A stretch of DNA of 64,000 bases from Thetidibacter halocola (GCF_018224955.1 NZ_JAGTUU010000002.1:248001-312000); one strand, 5' to 3'; shown: positions 43,772 to 53,938, counted from the first letter of the stretch. A program made the numbers and translations. The notes: generated from the letters alone by a model not told the origin.

Positions 43772-45121
43772 ATGAGCACAAGCCTGATCATTCTGGCCGC
43801 GGGCAAGGGCACGCGGATGCAATCGGACCTGCCCAAGGTCCTGCACCGCATCGCGCATGCGCCGATGCTGTGGCACGCCATGCGCGCGGGCCTGGCGCTG
43901 GAGCCCGAATGCACCGTGGTCGTGGCCGGGCACGAGGCTGAACAAGTCGAGGCCGCGGCGCGCGATTTCGATCCCGAGGTGATGATCGTCCGGCAGGAGA
44001 GCCAACTGGGCACCGCCCATGCGGTGGCGCAGGCCCGTCCGGCGCTGGAGGGTTTTGCGGGGGATGCCATCGTTCTTTACGGCGACACGCCCTTCATCTC
44101 CGAGGAAACGCTGGCCGCGATGGCCGAGGCGCGCCGCGACCATGACGTGGTCGTGCTGGGTTTCGAGGCTGCCGATCCGGGGCGCTATGGACGCCTTGTC
44201 ACCGAGGGCGACAGCCTGCTGCGGATCGTCGAATACAAGGACGCGACCGAGGAAGAGCGCACAATCACGCTGTGCAATTCCGGCGTCGTCGCGGCCGACG
44301 CGCAGACACTGTTCGGTCTGATCGACGCGGTGGGCAACGACAATGCGGCGCAGGAATTCTACCTGACGGACATCGTCGGCATCGCCCGGGCGCGCGGGTT
44401 GTCGGCCACGGTGGTGCGCTGTGCCGAGGCCGAGACGATGGGCGTGAACTCGCGCGCCGACCTGGCCGCGGCCGAGGCTGCGTTCCAGTCGATGGCGCGG
44501 ACCCGCGCGTTGGAGGATGGCGTGGCGCTGCAAGCGCCCGACACGGTGTTCTTCGCCTGGGACACGGCCATCGGCCGCGAGTCCGAGGTCGAGCCGAACG
44601 TGATCTTCGGCCCCGGCGTGACGGTCGAGTCCGGTGCCCGCATCCGCGCCTTTTCGCATCTCGAGGGCTGCCACGTCAGTCGTGGCGCCATCGTCGGCCC
44701 TTTCGCCCGGCTGCGCCCCGGCGCGGAACTGGCCGAGAACGTGCATGTGGGCAACTTCGTCGAGGTCAAGAACGCGCTGCTGCATGAGGGCGTCAAGGCC
44801 AACCACCTGACGTATCTCGGCGATGCCGAGATCGGCGCGCGCACGAATATCGGTGCAGGCACCATCACCTGCAATTATGACGGCGTGTTCAAGCATCGCA
44901 CGGTGATCGGGCGGGACGCCTTCATCGGCTCTGACACGATGCTGGTCGCGCCGGTCACCGTGGGCGACCGCGCAATGACGGCCTCGGGCTCGGTCATCAC
45001 CGAGGACATCCCCGCCGACGCGCTGGCCGTTGCGCGCGCCCGCCAGGAGACCAAGCTGGGGCTGGCCGCGAAACTGATGCAGATGCTGAAGGCCCGGAAG
45101 GCCAAGCTTTCGAAAGGATGA
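43772..45121 (+). CDS. glmU: Bifunctional N-acetylglucosamine-1-phosphate uridyltransferase / glucosamine-1-phosphate acetyltransferase
   Basis: A 449-residue enzyme that makes UDP-GlcNAc for peptidoglycan and lipopolysaccharide. The N-terminal nucleotidyltransferase begins SLIILAAGKGTRMQSDLPKVLH, with LYGDTPFISEETL further on. The C-terminal left-handed beta-helix acetyltransferase contains hexapeptide repeats and NIGAGTITCNYDGVFKHRTVIG. ATG 43772 is chosen because the enzyme starts there by homology; the frame extends 96 bases upstream. It precedes glmS by four bases, so both amino-sugar steps are in one operon. Confidence 0.96.
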   Translation: MSTSLIILAAGKGTRMQSDLPKVLHRIAHAPMLWHAMRAGLALEPECTVVVAGHEAEQVEAAARDFDPEVMIVRQESQLGTAHAVAQARPALEGFAGDAIVLYGDTPFISEETLAAMAEARRDHDVVVLGFEAADPGRYGRLVTEGDSLLRIVEYKDATEEERTITLCNSGVVAADAQTLFGLIDAVGNDNAAQEFYLTDIVGIARARGLSATVVRCAEAETMGVNSRADLAAAEAAFQSMARTRALEDGVALQAPDTVFFAWDTAIGRESEVEPNVIFGPGVTVESGARIRAFSHLEGCHVSRGAIVGPFARLRPGAELAENVHVGNFVEVKNALLHEGVKANHLTYLGDAEIGARTNIGAGTITCNYDGVFKHRTVIGRDAFIGSDTMLVAPVTVGDRAMTASGSVITEDIPADALAVARARQETKLGLAAKLMQMLKARKAKLSKG

Positions 45122-45125
45122 CTTG

Positions 45126-46943
45126 ATGTGCGGTATTGTGGGGATCCTGGGACAGCACGAGGTCGCGCCCTCGCTGGTCGAGGCGCTGCGGCGGCTGGAG
45201 TATCGCGGCTATGACAGCGCCGGCATCGCCACCGTGAACAACGGGCGGCTGGACCGTCGTCGCGCAGTGGGCAAGCTGGTGAACCTGAGCGACCTGCTGG
45301 TGCACAACCCGTTGGCGGGCAAGTCGGGCATAGGTCACACCCGCTGGGCCACCCATGGCGCGCCCACCGAGGTGAACGCCCATCCGCATCGCTCTGGCCC
45401 CGTGGCGGTGGTGCACAACGGGATCATCGAGAATTACAAGGCACTGCGCGCCGAACTGGCCGGTGCCGGGATCGAACCCGAAACCGAAACGGACACCGAG
45501 ACGGTCGCCCTGCTGGCGCGCCATTATCTCGGCCAGGGTCTTGCCCCGGTGCAGGCCGCCATGGCCACGGTGGACCGGCTGGAGGGCGCCTTTGCCCTGG
45601 TCTTCCTGTTCGATGGCGAAAGCGACCTGATGGTGGCGGCGCGCAAGGGCAGCCCTTTGGCCATCGGCTGGGGCGCCGACGAGATGTTCGTGGGCTCGGA
45701 CGCGATCGCGCTGGCGCCGCTGACCGGGCAGATCACCTACCTGGAGGAAGGCGACCGCGCAGTCATTACCCGCAAAGGCGCGGTGATCTATGACGAGAGC
45801 GGCACCGAGGTCATGCGCGAGGTGACATCGGTCCAGATGGACGCGGCGCGCGTCGACAAGGCCGGCCACAAGCATTTCATGGCCAAGGAGATCGCCGAAC
45901 AGCCGGTGGTTCTGGCCAATGCGTTGTCGGCCTACCTGTCGGGCGACTCGCTGATTCTGCCGGAGCCAGGCCTCGATTTCACCAAGGTCGAGCGGCTGGT
46001 CATGGTTGCCTGCGGCACCGCCTATTACGCCTGCCTGACCGCGAAATACTGGTTCGAGCGGCTGGCCCGCCTGCCCGTCGAAGTCGATATCGCCAGCGAG
46101 TTCCGCTATCGAGAGCCGCCGGTGACCAAGGGCACCGTGGCGCTGTTCGTCAGCCAGTCGGGCGAGACGGCGGATACGCTGGCGGCGCTGCGCTATTGCG
46201 CGGGCAAGGCGGATACTATCGTGTCGGTGGTCAATGTCGAGACATCCTCCATCGCGCGGGAAAGCGACCTGGCCCTGCCGATCCATGCCGGGGTCGAGAT
46301 CGGTGTCGCCTCGACCAAAGCGTTTACCTGCCAGCTGAACGTGCTGTTCCTGCTGGCGCTGGAGGCGGCGCGGGTGCGCGGCACGCTGGATGCGCACGAG
46401 ATCGCCCAGCTGATCGGATCGCTGCGGGCGATGCCGGGCCTGTTCAACGCGGCACTGGCGGTGGACCCGGCGCTGGACCAGGCCGCGCGCAAGATCGCGC
46501 CGGCACGCGACGTGCTGTTCCTGGGCCGCGGTTACATGTATCCACTGGCCTTGGAAGGCGCGCTGAAGCTGAAGGAAATCAGCTATATCCACGCCGAGGC
46601 CTATGCCTCTGGAGAGCTCAAGCACGGGCCGATCGCGCTGATCGACAAGGATGTGCCGGTGGTGGTCTTTGCGCCCAAGGATTCGCTGTTCGACAAGACC
46701 GTGTCGAACATGCAGGAGGTCATGGCGCGCGGCGGCAAAGTCGTCCTTGTGACGGATGCGGCGGGCGCGGCCTCGGCGGGGGCAGACGCTTGGCAGACGG
46801 TGGTGCTGCCGACGGTGGACGAACGTCTCGCGCCCCTGCTCTACGCGTTGCCGGCACAGCTGATCGCCTATCACGCCGCAGTCGCAAAGGGCACGGACGT
46901 GGACCAGCCGCGCAACCTGGCGAAATCGGTGACGGTGGAATAG
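45126..46943 (+). CDS. glmS: Glutamine-fructose-6-phosphate aminotransferase (isomerizing)
   Basis: A 605-residue enzyme forming glucosamine-6-phosphate from fructose-6-phosphate and glutamine. The amidotransferase domain starts MCGIVGILG; the start must be ATG 45126 because the nucleophile cysteine has to follow the initiator methionine directly, and TTG 45123 is therefore excluded. The two SIS sugar domains include FVSQSGETADTLAALRY and ASTKAFTCQLNVL, and the protein ends AKSVTVE as usual. No glmS ribozyme is expected or seen. Confidence 0.97.
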   Translation: MCGIVGILGQHEVAPSLVEALRRLEYRGYDSAGIATVNNGRLDRRRAVGKLVNLSDLLVHNPLAGKSGIGHTRWATHGAPTEVNAHPHRSGPVAVVHNGIIENYKALRAELAGAGIEPETETDTETVALLARHYLGQGLAPVQAAMATVDRLEGAFALVFLFDGESDLMVAARKGSPLAIGWGADEMFVGSDAIALAPLTGQITYLEEGDRAVITRKGAVIYDESGTEVMREVTSVQMDAARVDKAGHKHFMAKEIAEQPVVLANALSAYLSGDSLILPEPGLDFTKVERLVMVACGTAYYACLTAKYWFERLARLPVEVDIASEFRYREPPVTKGTVALFVSQSGETADTLAALRYCAGKADTIVSVVNVETSSIARESDLALPIHAGVEIGVASTKAFTCQLNVLFLLALEAARVRGTLDAHEIAQLIGSLRAMPGLFNAALAVDPALDQAARKIAPARDVLFLGRGYMYPLALEGALKLKEISYIHAEAYASGELKHGPIALIDKDVPVVVFAPKDSLFDKTVSNMQEVMARGGKVVLVTDAAGAASAGADAWQTVVLPTVDERLAPLLYALPAQLIAYHAAVAKGTDVDQPRNLAKSVTVE

Positions 46944-47028
46944 GCGGCCGGGGCGCGAGGCGGTTTCCGCCCCGTCGGCCTGCGGCCTCAACCCCGTGGT
47001 GTTTTCAAACCGGAGAAAGGGCGGGACG

Positions 47029-47718
47029 ATGGCGTTGACCGTGTCCGAAGCGCTGGATCGTTTGCAGTCCGAGGCCGATGCGGCGCGGGCCGCGGGCGCG
47101 GCCGCCTATCACAAGGCGGAACGCGTCTACTTGGGCGTGCCGAACCCGGTCCTGAACGATCTGTCTGCGGAATGGCGGGGCTTTCCGGTGGACGATCGGG
47201 TGGACCTGGCCGACGCACTTTGGCGCACCGACATCCACGAGGCGCGGATCCTGGCGGCCAAGCTGCTGACCCAGGCCCGCATCCGGGATGATTCGGCGAC
47301 CTGGGAACTGATCCGGTCCTGGGTGCCGCAATTCGATGCCTGGGCGATCGCCGATCACGCCTGTTCTGCGGGTGGGCGGCGGCTGGTCGCGGACCCGTCG
47401 CGGCTGGATTTCGTCGAGGACTGGACGCAGTCGGATCACCTCTGGACGAAGCGCGCGGCGCTGGTGATGACCCTGCCCTGGACAAAGCAGAATTTTCCGT
47501 CCGAAGCGGAGCAGGCGGCGCGCGAACGCATCCTTGGCTGGGCGGCTTGCTATGTCGACGATCCGCGCTGGTTCATCCAGAAGGCGGTTGCCTGGTGGCT
47601 GCGCGACCTGTCGAAACACGATCCTGATCGCGTGCGCGCCTTTCTTGACGCGCATGGCGACCGGATGAAGCCCTTTGCCCGAAAGGAAGCGGCGAAATAC
47701 CTTCAGGGCAGCCGGTAG
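47029..47718 (+). CDS. DNA alkylation repair protein (AlkD-like HEAT-repeat family)
   Basis: A 229-residue helical protein matching the AlkD/DNA_alkylation family, which excises 3- or 7-alkylated purines or serves related DNA-binding roles. Typical sequence includes YLGVPNPVLNDLSAEWR near residue 40, LADALWRTDIHEARILAAKLL, WSVDHACSAGGRR-like AIADHACSAGGRRLV, and W-RRAALVMTLPW; the closing LSKHDPDRVRAFLDAHGDRMKPFARKEAAKYL is conserved. GGAGAAAGGG precedes ATG 47029. Its 3' end overlaps the convergent lipoprotein gene by 16 bases. Confidence 0.85.
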   Translation: MALTVSEALDRLQSEADAARAAGAAAYHKAERVYLGVPNPVLNDLSAEWRGFPVDDRVDLADALWRTDIHEARILAAKLLTQARIRDDSATWELIRSWVPQFDAWAIADHACSAGGRRLVADPSRLDFVEDWTQSDHLWTKRAALVMTLPWTKQNFPSEAEQAARERILGWAACYVDDPRWFIQKAVAWWLRDLSKHDPDRVRAFLDAHGDRMKPFARKEAAKYLQGSR

Positions 47719-48176
47719 ACCTGCACCGTCGGCAGGTCGGTGAGGGGCGCCCCGATCAGGCGCATCGCCGCCAGGGACAGGCGGCTGCCGCCGTCGATCG
47801 GGATGAGATCGACCTGGGCCGATTCGCCGGTGGCCGGATAGACCACCCTGCCCTTGGCCGGGGCCGAGACCAGCGCGGTTTCGAGCCAGAAGCCCGGCCG
47901 CGCCACGTCACCAAGGGAAACGACGGTTTCGCCCAGCGACTGCTCCGTTGCGGCCGCAGGCGCGCTGGCCGCGGCGGCGCGCTGTTCGGCCGTGGTGGTG
48001 TCGAACTGTTCCTGTGTCCTTGCATTGGCGGGCGGCGTCGGCGCGGACAGGGCCGCGGGTCTGGCCAGCGGCCTGGTCTGCTCGTCGGATACCGTGTCTC
48101 CGGGCCGGGCCGGCGCCTTCAGCACGGCACAGGCGCCCAGCAGCAGAACGAGACAGAGGAATGGTACGTTTTTCAT
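47703..48176 (-). CDS. Putative lipoprotein of unknown function
   Basis: A 157-residue secreted protein with a lipoprotein signal (MKNVPFLCLVLLLGAC, cysteine 16 as lipidation site). An alanine- and proline-rich middle with TQEQFDTTTAEQRAAA precedes a compact C-terminal domain (LGETVVSLGDVARPGFWLETALV). Similar lipoproteins are found throughout Rhodobacterales and are sometimes misannotated as galactarate dehydratase, for which there is no support here. Function unknown. Confidence 0.75.
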   Translation of the reverse strand: MKNVPFLCLVLLLGACAVLKAPARPGDTVSDEQTRPLARPAALSAPTPPANARTQEQFDTTTAEQRAAAASAPAAATEQSLGETVVSLGDVARPGFWLETALVSAPAKGRVVYPATGESAQVDLIPIDGGSRLSLAAMRLIGAPLTDLPTVQVYRLP

Positions 48177-48261
48177 GCCGCCATCCTAAGCGGCCCGCGC
48201 GAAGCATACAATCGCGCACCGAGGCTTGCCCCACGGCGCAGGCGGGGCTAGTGTCTCGGCC

Positions 48262-49269
48262 ATGACAACGCCGCTCATAGACCCGTTCCTGCGCCCGATC
48301 TCCTATCTGCGCGTCTCGGTCACCGACCGATGCGATTTCCGCTGCGTCTACTGCATGTCGGAAAACATGACCTTCCTGCCAAAGAAGGAATTGCTGACGC
48401 TGGAGGAACTGGACCGCCTGTGTTCCACCTTCATACGAATGGGCGTGGAAAAGCTGCGGATCACCGGCGGCGAGCCACTGGTGCGGCGCGACATCCTGAC
48501 CTTCTTCCGCCAGATGGGCCGGCATCTCGAGGCGGGCGCGCTCAAGGAATTGACGCTGACCACCAATGGATCGCAGCTGGAACGCTTTGCGGGCGATCTG
48601 TTCGACGCCGGGGTGCGGCGGGTGAACGTGTCGATGGATACGCTGGACGAGAAGAAATTCGCCGACATCACGCGCTGGGGCCGGTTGCCGCAGGTGCTGA
48701 AGGGGATCGACGCGGCGCAGGCGGCGGGCCTGCGGGTCAAGATCAACGCCGTAGCATTGAAGGGATTCAACGAGGACGAGCTGTTCCGCATGACGGAATG
48801 GTGCGCCGAGCGCGACATGGACCTGACCTGGATCGAGGTCATGCCGATGGGCGACATCGGCAACGAGGACCGGCTGGACCAGTACTGGAAGCTGTCCGAC
48901 CTGCGCGCGCGCCTGGCGCAGAATTATACCCTGACCGACCTGGCCGAGCGCACCGGCGGGCCCGCGCGTTACGTGCGGATCGAGGAGACTGGGCAGAAGA
49001 TCGGCTTCATCACGCCGCTTACGCATAACTTCTGCGAAAGCTGCAATCGTGTGCGCCTGACCTGCACGGGCGATCTGTTCATGTGCCTCGGGCAGGAGGA
49101 TAATGCGGATCTGCGCGCGCCCCTGCGGAACCACCCCAACAGCGATGCACCGCTGGAGGAGGCAATCCGCGCCGCCATCACGCGCAAGCCCAAGGGCCAC
49201 GATTTCGACTATTCCCGCCAGACGGTGGACGGGCGCGTCTCGCGCCACATGAGCCACACAGGCGGCTGA
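48262..49269 (+). CDS. moaA: GTP 3',8-cyclase MoaA
   Basis: A 335-residue radical SAM enzyme for the first step of molybdenum cofactor synthesis. The SAM cluster motif is [15 protein letters not shown] (cysteines near residues 24-31) and the C-terminal cluster motif is [23 protein letters not shown]-like, split over about 253-275. The C-terminus ends in Gly-Gly, required for activity in MoaA. ATG 48262 gives the family-typical start. A palindromic repeat (copy B) begins six bases after the stop. The cofactor is needed by the molybdenum hydroxylase at 17.7-21.3 kb. Confidence 0.96.
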   Translation: MTTPLIDPFLRPISYLRVSVTDRCDFRCVYCMSENMTFLPKKELLTLEELDRLCSTFIRMGVEKLRITGGEPLVRRDILTFFRQMGRHLEAGALKELTLTTNGSQLERFAGDLFDAGVRRVNVSMDTLDEKKFADITRWGRLPQVLKGIDAAQAAGLRVKINAVALKGFNEDELFRMTEWCAERDMDLTWIEVMPMGDIGNEDRLDQYWKLSDLRARLAQNYTLTDLAERTGGPARYVRIEETGQKIGFITPLTHNFCESCNRVRLTCTGDLFMCLGQEDNADLRAPLRNHPNSDAPLEEAIRAAITRKPKGHDFDYSRQTVDGRVSRHMSHTGG

Positions 49270-49274
49270 ACGGG

Positions 49275-49338
49275 ATGGGGGCTCTGCCCCCCGTCGCCTT
49301 CGGCGACTGCCCCCAGGTATTGCGGGTCCAAGGAAGCC
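49275..49338. repeat. Dispersed palindromic repeat, copy B (after moaA)
   Basis: Hairpin 1 GGGGG-CTCTG-CCCCC (49277-49291), hairpin 2 GTCGCC-TTC-GGCGAC (49293-49307), then TGCCCCCAGGTATTGCGGG and the tail CCAAGGAAGCC. It may also act as terminator for moaA. Confidence 0.75.
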
Positions 49339-49420
49339 TTAGCCGTCTACCTGGCTTTGACCGCGTTGCGCGAACCGGATCCTGCGGAACAGGCCAAGGC
49401 GCCGATGGCCGCGCTTTCCG

Positions 49421-50521
49421 TCAGTCCGGCCGGCTGATCCGGCCGCCACCCACGGGGGCTGCCACCCCGGTCGTTCCGGGGGCCGACGTAGGCAGCCCGC
49501 GCGCCACACGCACCGCGAGAAAGGCAAAGGCCTGCGCCTCGAGCATGTCGCCGTCTAGCCCCACCGCCTCGACCGGTTCCACCGGGCAATCCAGACCGGC
49601 TCGAAGCATCCGCATGAGAACCGGGTTGTGTCGCCCGCCGCCGGTGACCAGAAGGCGATCGACCTGCTGGGGGCAATGCTCCATCCCCTGCATGACCGCC
49701 GCCGCGGCCATCGCGGTCATGGTCGCAGCCGCGTCCGCATCGTTCAACTCGCGCACCAGGTCGAGCATCAGGGCGAAATCGTCGCGGTCGAGCGACTTGG
49801 GGGGCATGCGGCGGAAATAGGGCTCTGCCAGGAAGAGTTCGAGCGCGCCATCCTCGACCTTGCCTTTGCGGGCAAGGGCGCCGTCGCGATCGCAGTCAAG
49901 GCCGAGACGTTCCTGCATCAGGTCGTTCAGGGGTGCATTGGCGGGGCCCGTGTCGAAGGCCAGCAACGCGCCCGACGCCTCGGGCCGGTCGGCGCGCGGG
50001 TCGACACAGGTGAGGTTGCCCACACCGCCGAGGTTCAGGAAAGCCACGGGGCGGTCCGCGCCCATCCAGCGGGCGCAAGCCCAGTGAAAGAAGGGCGCGA
50101 GCGGCGCACCCTCGCCGCCCAGGGCCACGTCGGCGCTGCGGAAATCCCAGACGACGGGCAGGCCCAGGGCCTCGGCCAGCGCCGCGCCGTCACCCAACTG
50201 GTGCGTGCCGCGTCCCCTGGGGTCGTGCGCCAGCGTCTGGCCGTGAAAGCCCACGATCTCGGCGCCACTTACGCGGGACAGCGCCTGCACATGGCTATCC
50301 AGCACGACGCGCGCGGCCTCGTCCAGGACATCGCCCTGCCACTTGCCCAGCGCTGCGCGCAGAACCTTACGTTCCGCGTCGGAATAGGGCCGGTAGGCGC
50401 ATTCACCGAAGCCGAGGATCGTCTCGCCATCGGTGTGCAGCATCGCCACGTCCACACCATCGAGCGAGGTGCCCGACATGGCCCCCAGCGCCCAGACCGG
50501 CCCAATGATCTTGCCCTTCAC
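49421..50521 (-). CDS. anmK: Anhydro-N-acetylmuramic acid kinase
   Basis: A 366-residue kinase of the ASKHA fold that opens and phosphorylates 1,6-anhydro-MurNAc during cell-wall recycling. Diagnostic sequences are [19 protein letters not shown] near the N-terminus (residues 12-30), [22 protein letters not shown] (about 98), [12 protein letters not shown] (about 165) and [16 protein letters not shown] (about 290). It is divergent from tyrS, with 53 bases between the starts, a pairing seen in other Rhodobacterales. Confidence 0.94.
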   Translation of the reverse strand: MKGKIIGPVWALGAMSGTSLDGVDVAMLHTDGETILGFGECAYRPYSDAERKVLRAALGKWQGDVLDEAARVVLDSHVQALSRVSGAEIVGFHGQTLAHDPRGRGTHQLGDGAALAEALGLPVVWDFRSADVALGGEGAPLAPFFHWACARWMGADRPVAFLNLGGVGNLTCVDPRADRPEASGALLAFDTGPANAPLNDLMQERLGLDCDRDGALARKGKVEDGALELFLAEPYFRRMPPKSLDRDDFALMLDLVRELNDADAAATMTAMAAAAVMQGMEHCPQQVDRLLVTGGGRHNPVLMRMLRAGLDCPVEPVEAVGLDGDMLEAQAFAFLAVRVARGLPTSAPGTTGVAAPVGGGRISRPD

Positions 50522-50574
50522 CTTTGGTCCGTCCCCGCCTATAGCTTGCGCCGCGTTTATACCGAGGTGAGCCC

Positions 50575-51828
50575 ATGACCTACCATCCCAAATCGGACTT
50601 CATGCGCGTCATGATGGAGCGCGGCTTTCTTGCCGACTGCACTGATTACCAGGGTCTCGACGAGGCGCTGAGCAAGGGTGTGGTGCCGGGCTATATCGGC
50701 TTCGACGCCACGGCGAAGTCGCTGCATGTTGGATCCCTGATCCAGATCATGATGCTGCGCTGGTTGCAGAAGACCGGACACAAGCCGATCACGCTGATGG
50801 GCGGCGGCACGACCAAGGTGGGCGATCCGTCGTTCCGGGCGGATGAACGCCCGCTGCTGACGCCGGCGCAGATCGACGACAACATCGACGGGATCAAGCA
50901 GGTCTTTGCGAAATACGTCAGCTATGGCGACGGGCCGACCGACGCGCTCATGCTGAACAATGCGGAATGGCTGGACGGGCTGAACTATCTCGATTTCCTG
51001 CGCGATATCGGCCGGCATTTCAGCGTGAACCGGATGCTGTCCTTCGAGTCGGTGAAATCGCGCCTCGACCGCGAGCAGTCGCTGTCCTTCCTCGAATTCA
51101 ACTACATGATCCTCCAGGCCTATGACTTTCTCGAGCTGAACCGCCGCTATGGCTGCCTGTTGCAGATGGGCGGCTCGGACCAGTGGGGCAACATCGTCAA
51201 CGGTATCGACCTTACGCGGCGGGTGCTGGATGCCGAGATCTTTGGGCTGACCTCGCCGCTGCTGACGACGAGCGACGGCAAGAAGATGGGCAAGAGCGCC
51301 GATGGCGCGGTGTGGCTGAATGCCGAGATGCGCAGCCCTTACGAGTTCTGGCAGTTCTGGCGCAACACGACCGATGCCGATGTGGGCCGCTTCCTGAAGC
51401 TGTACACCGAGATGCCACTGGACGAATGCGACCGGCTGGGCGCGCTGGCGGGGTCCGAGATCAACGAGGCCAAGATCGTGCTGGCCAACGCGGTGACGAC
51501 GCTGTGCCACGGAGTCGAGGCGGCTACAGCGGCCGAGGCCACGGCCCGCGAGGTCTTCGAGAAGGGCGGCGTGGGCGATGACCTGCCGACGCTGGAACTG
51601 ACCGCGGCGGAACTGGCCGAGGGCATGTCCATCGTGCAGGTGATCGTCCGGTCGGGCCTGGCCAAGTCCGGCAAGGAGGCCAAGCGCCTGATCGCCGAGA
51701 ACGGTGCGCGGATCGACGACGCGCCGCTGACCGATGCCGGGATGATGCTCGACGCGGCCGCGCTGGCCAGCCCGATCAAGCTGTCCGCGGGCAAGAAGCG
51801 GCACGCGCTGGTGAAACTGGCGGAATAG
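50575..51828 (+). CDS. tyrS: Tyrosine-tRNA ligase
   Basis: A 417-residue class I aminoacyl-tRNA synthetase. [24 protein letters not shown] contains the HIGH-like motif (HVGS, about residue 50), [16 protein letters not shown] is the tyrosine-binding region, and [16 protein letters not shown] carries the KMSKS-like loop (about 240). A C-terminal S4-type RNA-binding domain covers about the last 70 residues. It has normal length for the TyrRS of alphaproteobacteria. Confidence 0.97.
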   Translation: MTYHPKSDFMRVMMERGFLADCTDYQGLDEALSKGVVPGYIGFDATAKSLHVGSLIQIMMLRWLQKTGHKPITLMGGGTTKVGDPSFRADERPLLTPAQIDDNIDGIKQVFAKYVSYGDGPTDALMLNNAEWLDGLNYLDFLRDIGRHFSVNRMLSFESVKSRLDREQSLSFLEFNYMILQAYDFLELNRRYGCLLQMGGSDQWGNIVNGIDLTRRVLDAEIFGLTSPLLTTSDGKKMGKSADGAVWLNAEMRSPYEFWQFWRNTTDADVGRFLKLYTEMPLDECDRLGALAGSEINEAKIVLANAVTTLCHGVEAATAAEATAREVFEKGGVGDDLPTLELTAAELAEGMSIVQVIVRSGLAKSGKEAKRLIAENGARIDDAPLTDAGMMLDAAALASPIKLSAGKKRHALVKLAE

Positions 51829-51844
51829 GTCGCGCGACGCAGGG

Positions 51845-51958
51845 TCAGAGCAACAGGTCGAGCAGGGCAAGCAGCGCGAAAGGCGCCGACAAGATCAGCG
51901 CCACCAGCAGGGCGGCGGCACGGGTCGGGCGGGGTCTGGGGGCGTGGCCTTGCGTCAT
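51845..51958 (-). CDS. Possible 37-residue single-pass membrane protein
   Basis: A short open frame with an ATG at 51958: a basic proline/arginine-rich start (MTQGHAPRPRPTRAA) followed by one strongly hydrophobic helix (ALLVALILSAPFALLALLDLLL) and a stop. Basic start plus one helix is a coherent membrane-protein layout, and the frame fills most of the gap between tyrS and the GNAT gene. There is no clear ribosome-binding site and no recognised family, so it remains tentative. Confidence 0.35.
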   Translation of the reverse strand: MTQGHAPRPRPTRAAALLVALILSAPFALLALLDLLL

Positions 51959-51996
51959 GCCTGTCGTTTACCATCCCGCAACTTTCCGCATGGTTA

Positions 51997-52878
51997 ATGG
52001 CGGGCATGCGCGATGCCGTTCCCTTGCCCCAATCCCCGGAATTCGCCGCGGCGATGCGGCTGATGGGCCGCCCTGTGCGGATCGAGACCCTCGGCACTGG
52101 CGGTGACGCGATCCGCTGGCAGGTTCTGTCGCGGCGTCTGAGGCCTCTGGGCCAGGTCGACCTGATTTCGCGCGGGCCCTTGCTGCGGGATGTGCCTTTG
52201 GCGAATTGGCTGGATCAGGCGCGGCGCGCCGGGCCGCTGATTCTGAATGCCGATGGAGCAGATCCGCAGATACTGCGGGCGGCGGGGTTCTGGCCGCTGG
52301 TGACGCCCGTCAGCCTGGCGCTGTTGCCGCTGGGCGACGCAGGGGTGATGCGGGCGGCGCTGCGCCAGAAATGGCGCAACCGGCTCAACCGGGCCGAGGC
52401 GCAGGGCCTTCGCGTGGTGCGTCGCGGGCTGATGCCAGACGACTGGCTCCTGTCGGCAGAGGCGGCGCAGGCGCGCACGCGCGGCTATCGCGCCTTGCCT
52501 GCCGTGCTGTCTTTGGCCTTTGCGCAGGCCAATCCGGGCAAGGCGGTGGTTCACGAAGTCACGCATCGCGGCGCGCCTGTGGCGGCGGTACTGGTGCTGC
52601 GGCATGGCGGGATGGCGACCTGGCAGACCGGCCATGTCACCGAAGCAGGCAAGCGTCTGGGCGCGATGAACCTCGCGCTGTGGCAGGCGATATGCCACGC
52701 GGCCGAAGCGGGGCACGGCGTGCTCGACCTTGGGCCGGTGAACAGCGACGATGCGCCGGGTCTTGCGCATTTCAAGCTGGGCACGGGCGCCCGCATCCAC
52801 CGGTTGTCCGGGACGTGGCTGTATCACCGGGCGCTGGCGCCGCTGGCAGGACGCCTGCCGTCCTGCCTGGCAGCCTGA
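51997..52878 (+). CDS. GNAT/FemAB-like acetyltransferase-fold protein
   Basis: A 293-residue protein with a C-terminal acyltransferase fold resembling the Acetyltransf_6/BioF2-like group. MRAALRQKWRNRLNRAEAQGLRVVR (about residues 118-142) matches the start of that domain, and VTHRGAPVAAVLVLRHGGMATWQTGHVTEAGKRLGAMNLALWQAICHAA-type sequence holds the substrate and CoA region, ending LGPVNSDDAPGLAHFKLGTGA. These proteins transfer acyl or aminoacyl groups to lipids, sugars or peptides. The substrate is unknown. ATG 51997 is used; ATG 52006 is possible. Confidence 0.75.
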   Translation: MAGMRDAVPLPQSPEFAAAMRLMGRPVRIETLGTGGDAIRWQVLSRRLRPLGQVDLISRGPLLRDVPLANWLDQARRAGPLILNADGADPQILRAAGFWPLVTPVSLALLPLGDAGVMRAALRQKWRNRLNRAEAQGLRVVRRGLMPDDWLLSAEAAQARTRGYRALPAVLSLAFAQANPGKAVVHEVTHRGAPVAAVLVLRHGGMATWQTGHVTEAGKRLGAMNLALWQAICHAAEAGHGVLDLGPVNSDDAPGLAHFKLGTGARIHRLSGTWLYHRALAPLAGRLPSCLAA

Positions 52879-52881
52879 GCG

Positions 52882-53844
52882 TCAGCGACCCAGCATCCAT
52901 TGTCCATCCGGCCAGAAGGCGTGAAAGGCGAAGGCAAAGAGCACGTCATGCGCCATGTCCGCGCCCGCAGCATTCCGCACCCGGACAGAGCCCACGTCCC
53001 GCCCGGCGCCGATGCGTTCGGTATCCAACGCCGAGGCCTGGCCCGGTTGCCAGTCGATCACCAGCCCGGCCTCGGCAATGCGGCTCTCGCGGGCAAGCCT
53101 GTCCATCGGCCAGGCGCGGTCGCCGACCCGGACGACGCGCATCAGGGCGGGGATGCCGTGCGGTGGCGGTTCCCCGGAATAGAGGAAGGGGCGGCTGGCG
53201 CTGTCGTAATTGCGATAGGGATTGCGGCCATAGGCCCGGTTCCAGCCCGGCTCGTCCATCACCAGCCCGTCAGGATGGCGGGCGCGGAACTGGTCCCAGC
53301 TTTCCATCCAGCTGGGCAGTTGGGACAGGCGCGTGCCGGTCAGCTCGCCGACGATAGCCTCTCCCAGCGCCTGTTGCCACCAGCTGTGGGTCTGTCGGTC
53401 ATACATGACCATGTCGGAATGGCGCAGCTTGCCCGAGACGCCGAATTCCAGCACTCGCCCACGGGCACGGCGGTCGAAGACCAGGGCCGAGTTGCACAGC
53501 GGGCAGAAGGTGACGGCGACCGGCACCCCGCCGACCGTGTCGTTGACGATTTCGTGCCAGGTCAGGTAGCGCACCGGATAGGCGCGGGGGCGAGTGCCGG
53601 GCAGCGCCACGGTGATGACAGGCTCAGGACCTTCGATGCGGGTCTCGACGGTGGCTTCGATGAAAGCGGCGTCAGACAGGGCGGGGATGCCGTCCTTGGG
53701 TGGACCGCCCGACATTATCTCGACCCACGACTGGACGCTGGTTTTCGAGAAATCGGTTTCCGGCCATTCTTGTTTCCAGAAGGCCGGGTCCGCAGCAGGG
53801 GCGGTGGCACACAGGGCGGCCAGCAGAAGGGTGGTAAGACGCAT
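52882..53844 (-). CDS. DUF3179 domain-containing exported protein
   Basis: A 320-residue protein with a signal peptide (MRLTTLLLAALCATAPA) and a DUF3179 domain. The family hallmark VTFCPLCNSALVFDRRARGRVLEFGVSGKL (about residue 110) contains a CXXC-type pair (CPLC), and YDRQTHSWWQQALGEAIVGELTG and GRNPYRNYD follow. CXXC and a conserved histidine suggest metal or redox activity, but the function is not established. It converges with the GNAT gene and is preceded by repeat copy C on the idi side. Confidence 0.87.
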   Translation of the reverse strand: MRLTTLLLAALCATAPAADPAFWKQEWPETDFSKTSVQSWVEIMSGGPPKDGIPALSDAAFIEATVETRIEGPEPVITVALPGTRPRAYPVRYLTWHEIVNDTVGGVPVAVTFCPLCNSALVFDRRARGRVLEFGVSGKLRHSDMVMYDRQTHSWWQQALGEAIVGELTGTRLSQLPSWMESWDQFRARHPDGLVMDEPGWNRAYGRNPYRNYDSASRPFLYSGEPPPHGIPALMRVVRVGDRAWPMDRLARESRIAEAGLVIDWQPGQASALDTERIGAGRDVGSVRVRNAAGADMAHDVLFAFAFHAFWPDGQWMLGR

Positions 53845-53938
53845 GGCAATTCCTCCGTGACATCATGCTGCCGCAGGGCAGGGGCGCTGCACAGGGGCCA
53901 CACGGGGTGTTGATGCCGTCACGCGGGCGGAAAGGGGA

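Noticed and set aside
45123-45125. TTG start for glmS giving one more residue
   Set aside because: The glutaminase nucleophile cysteine must be residue 2 (exposed after removal of Met), so ATG 45126 is the only workable start.
49275-49338. Insertion sequence remnant after moaA
   Set aside because: There is no transposase fragment, target duplication or long terminal inverted repeat. It is a short hairpin element with relatives at three other sites.
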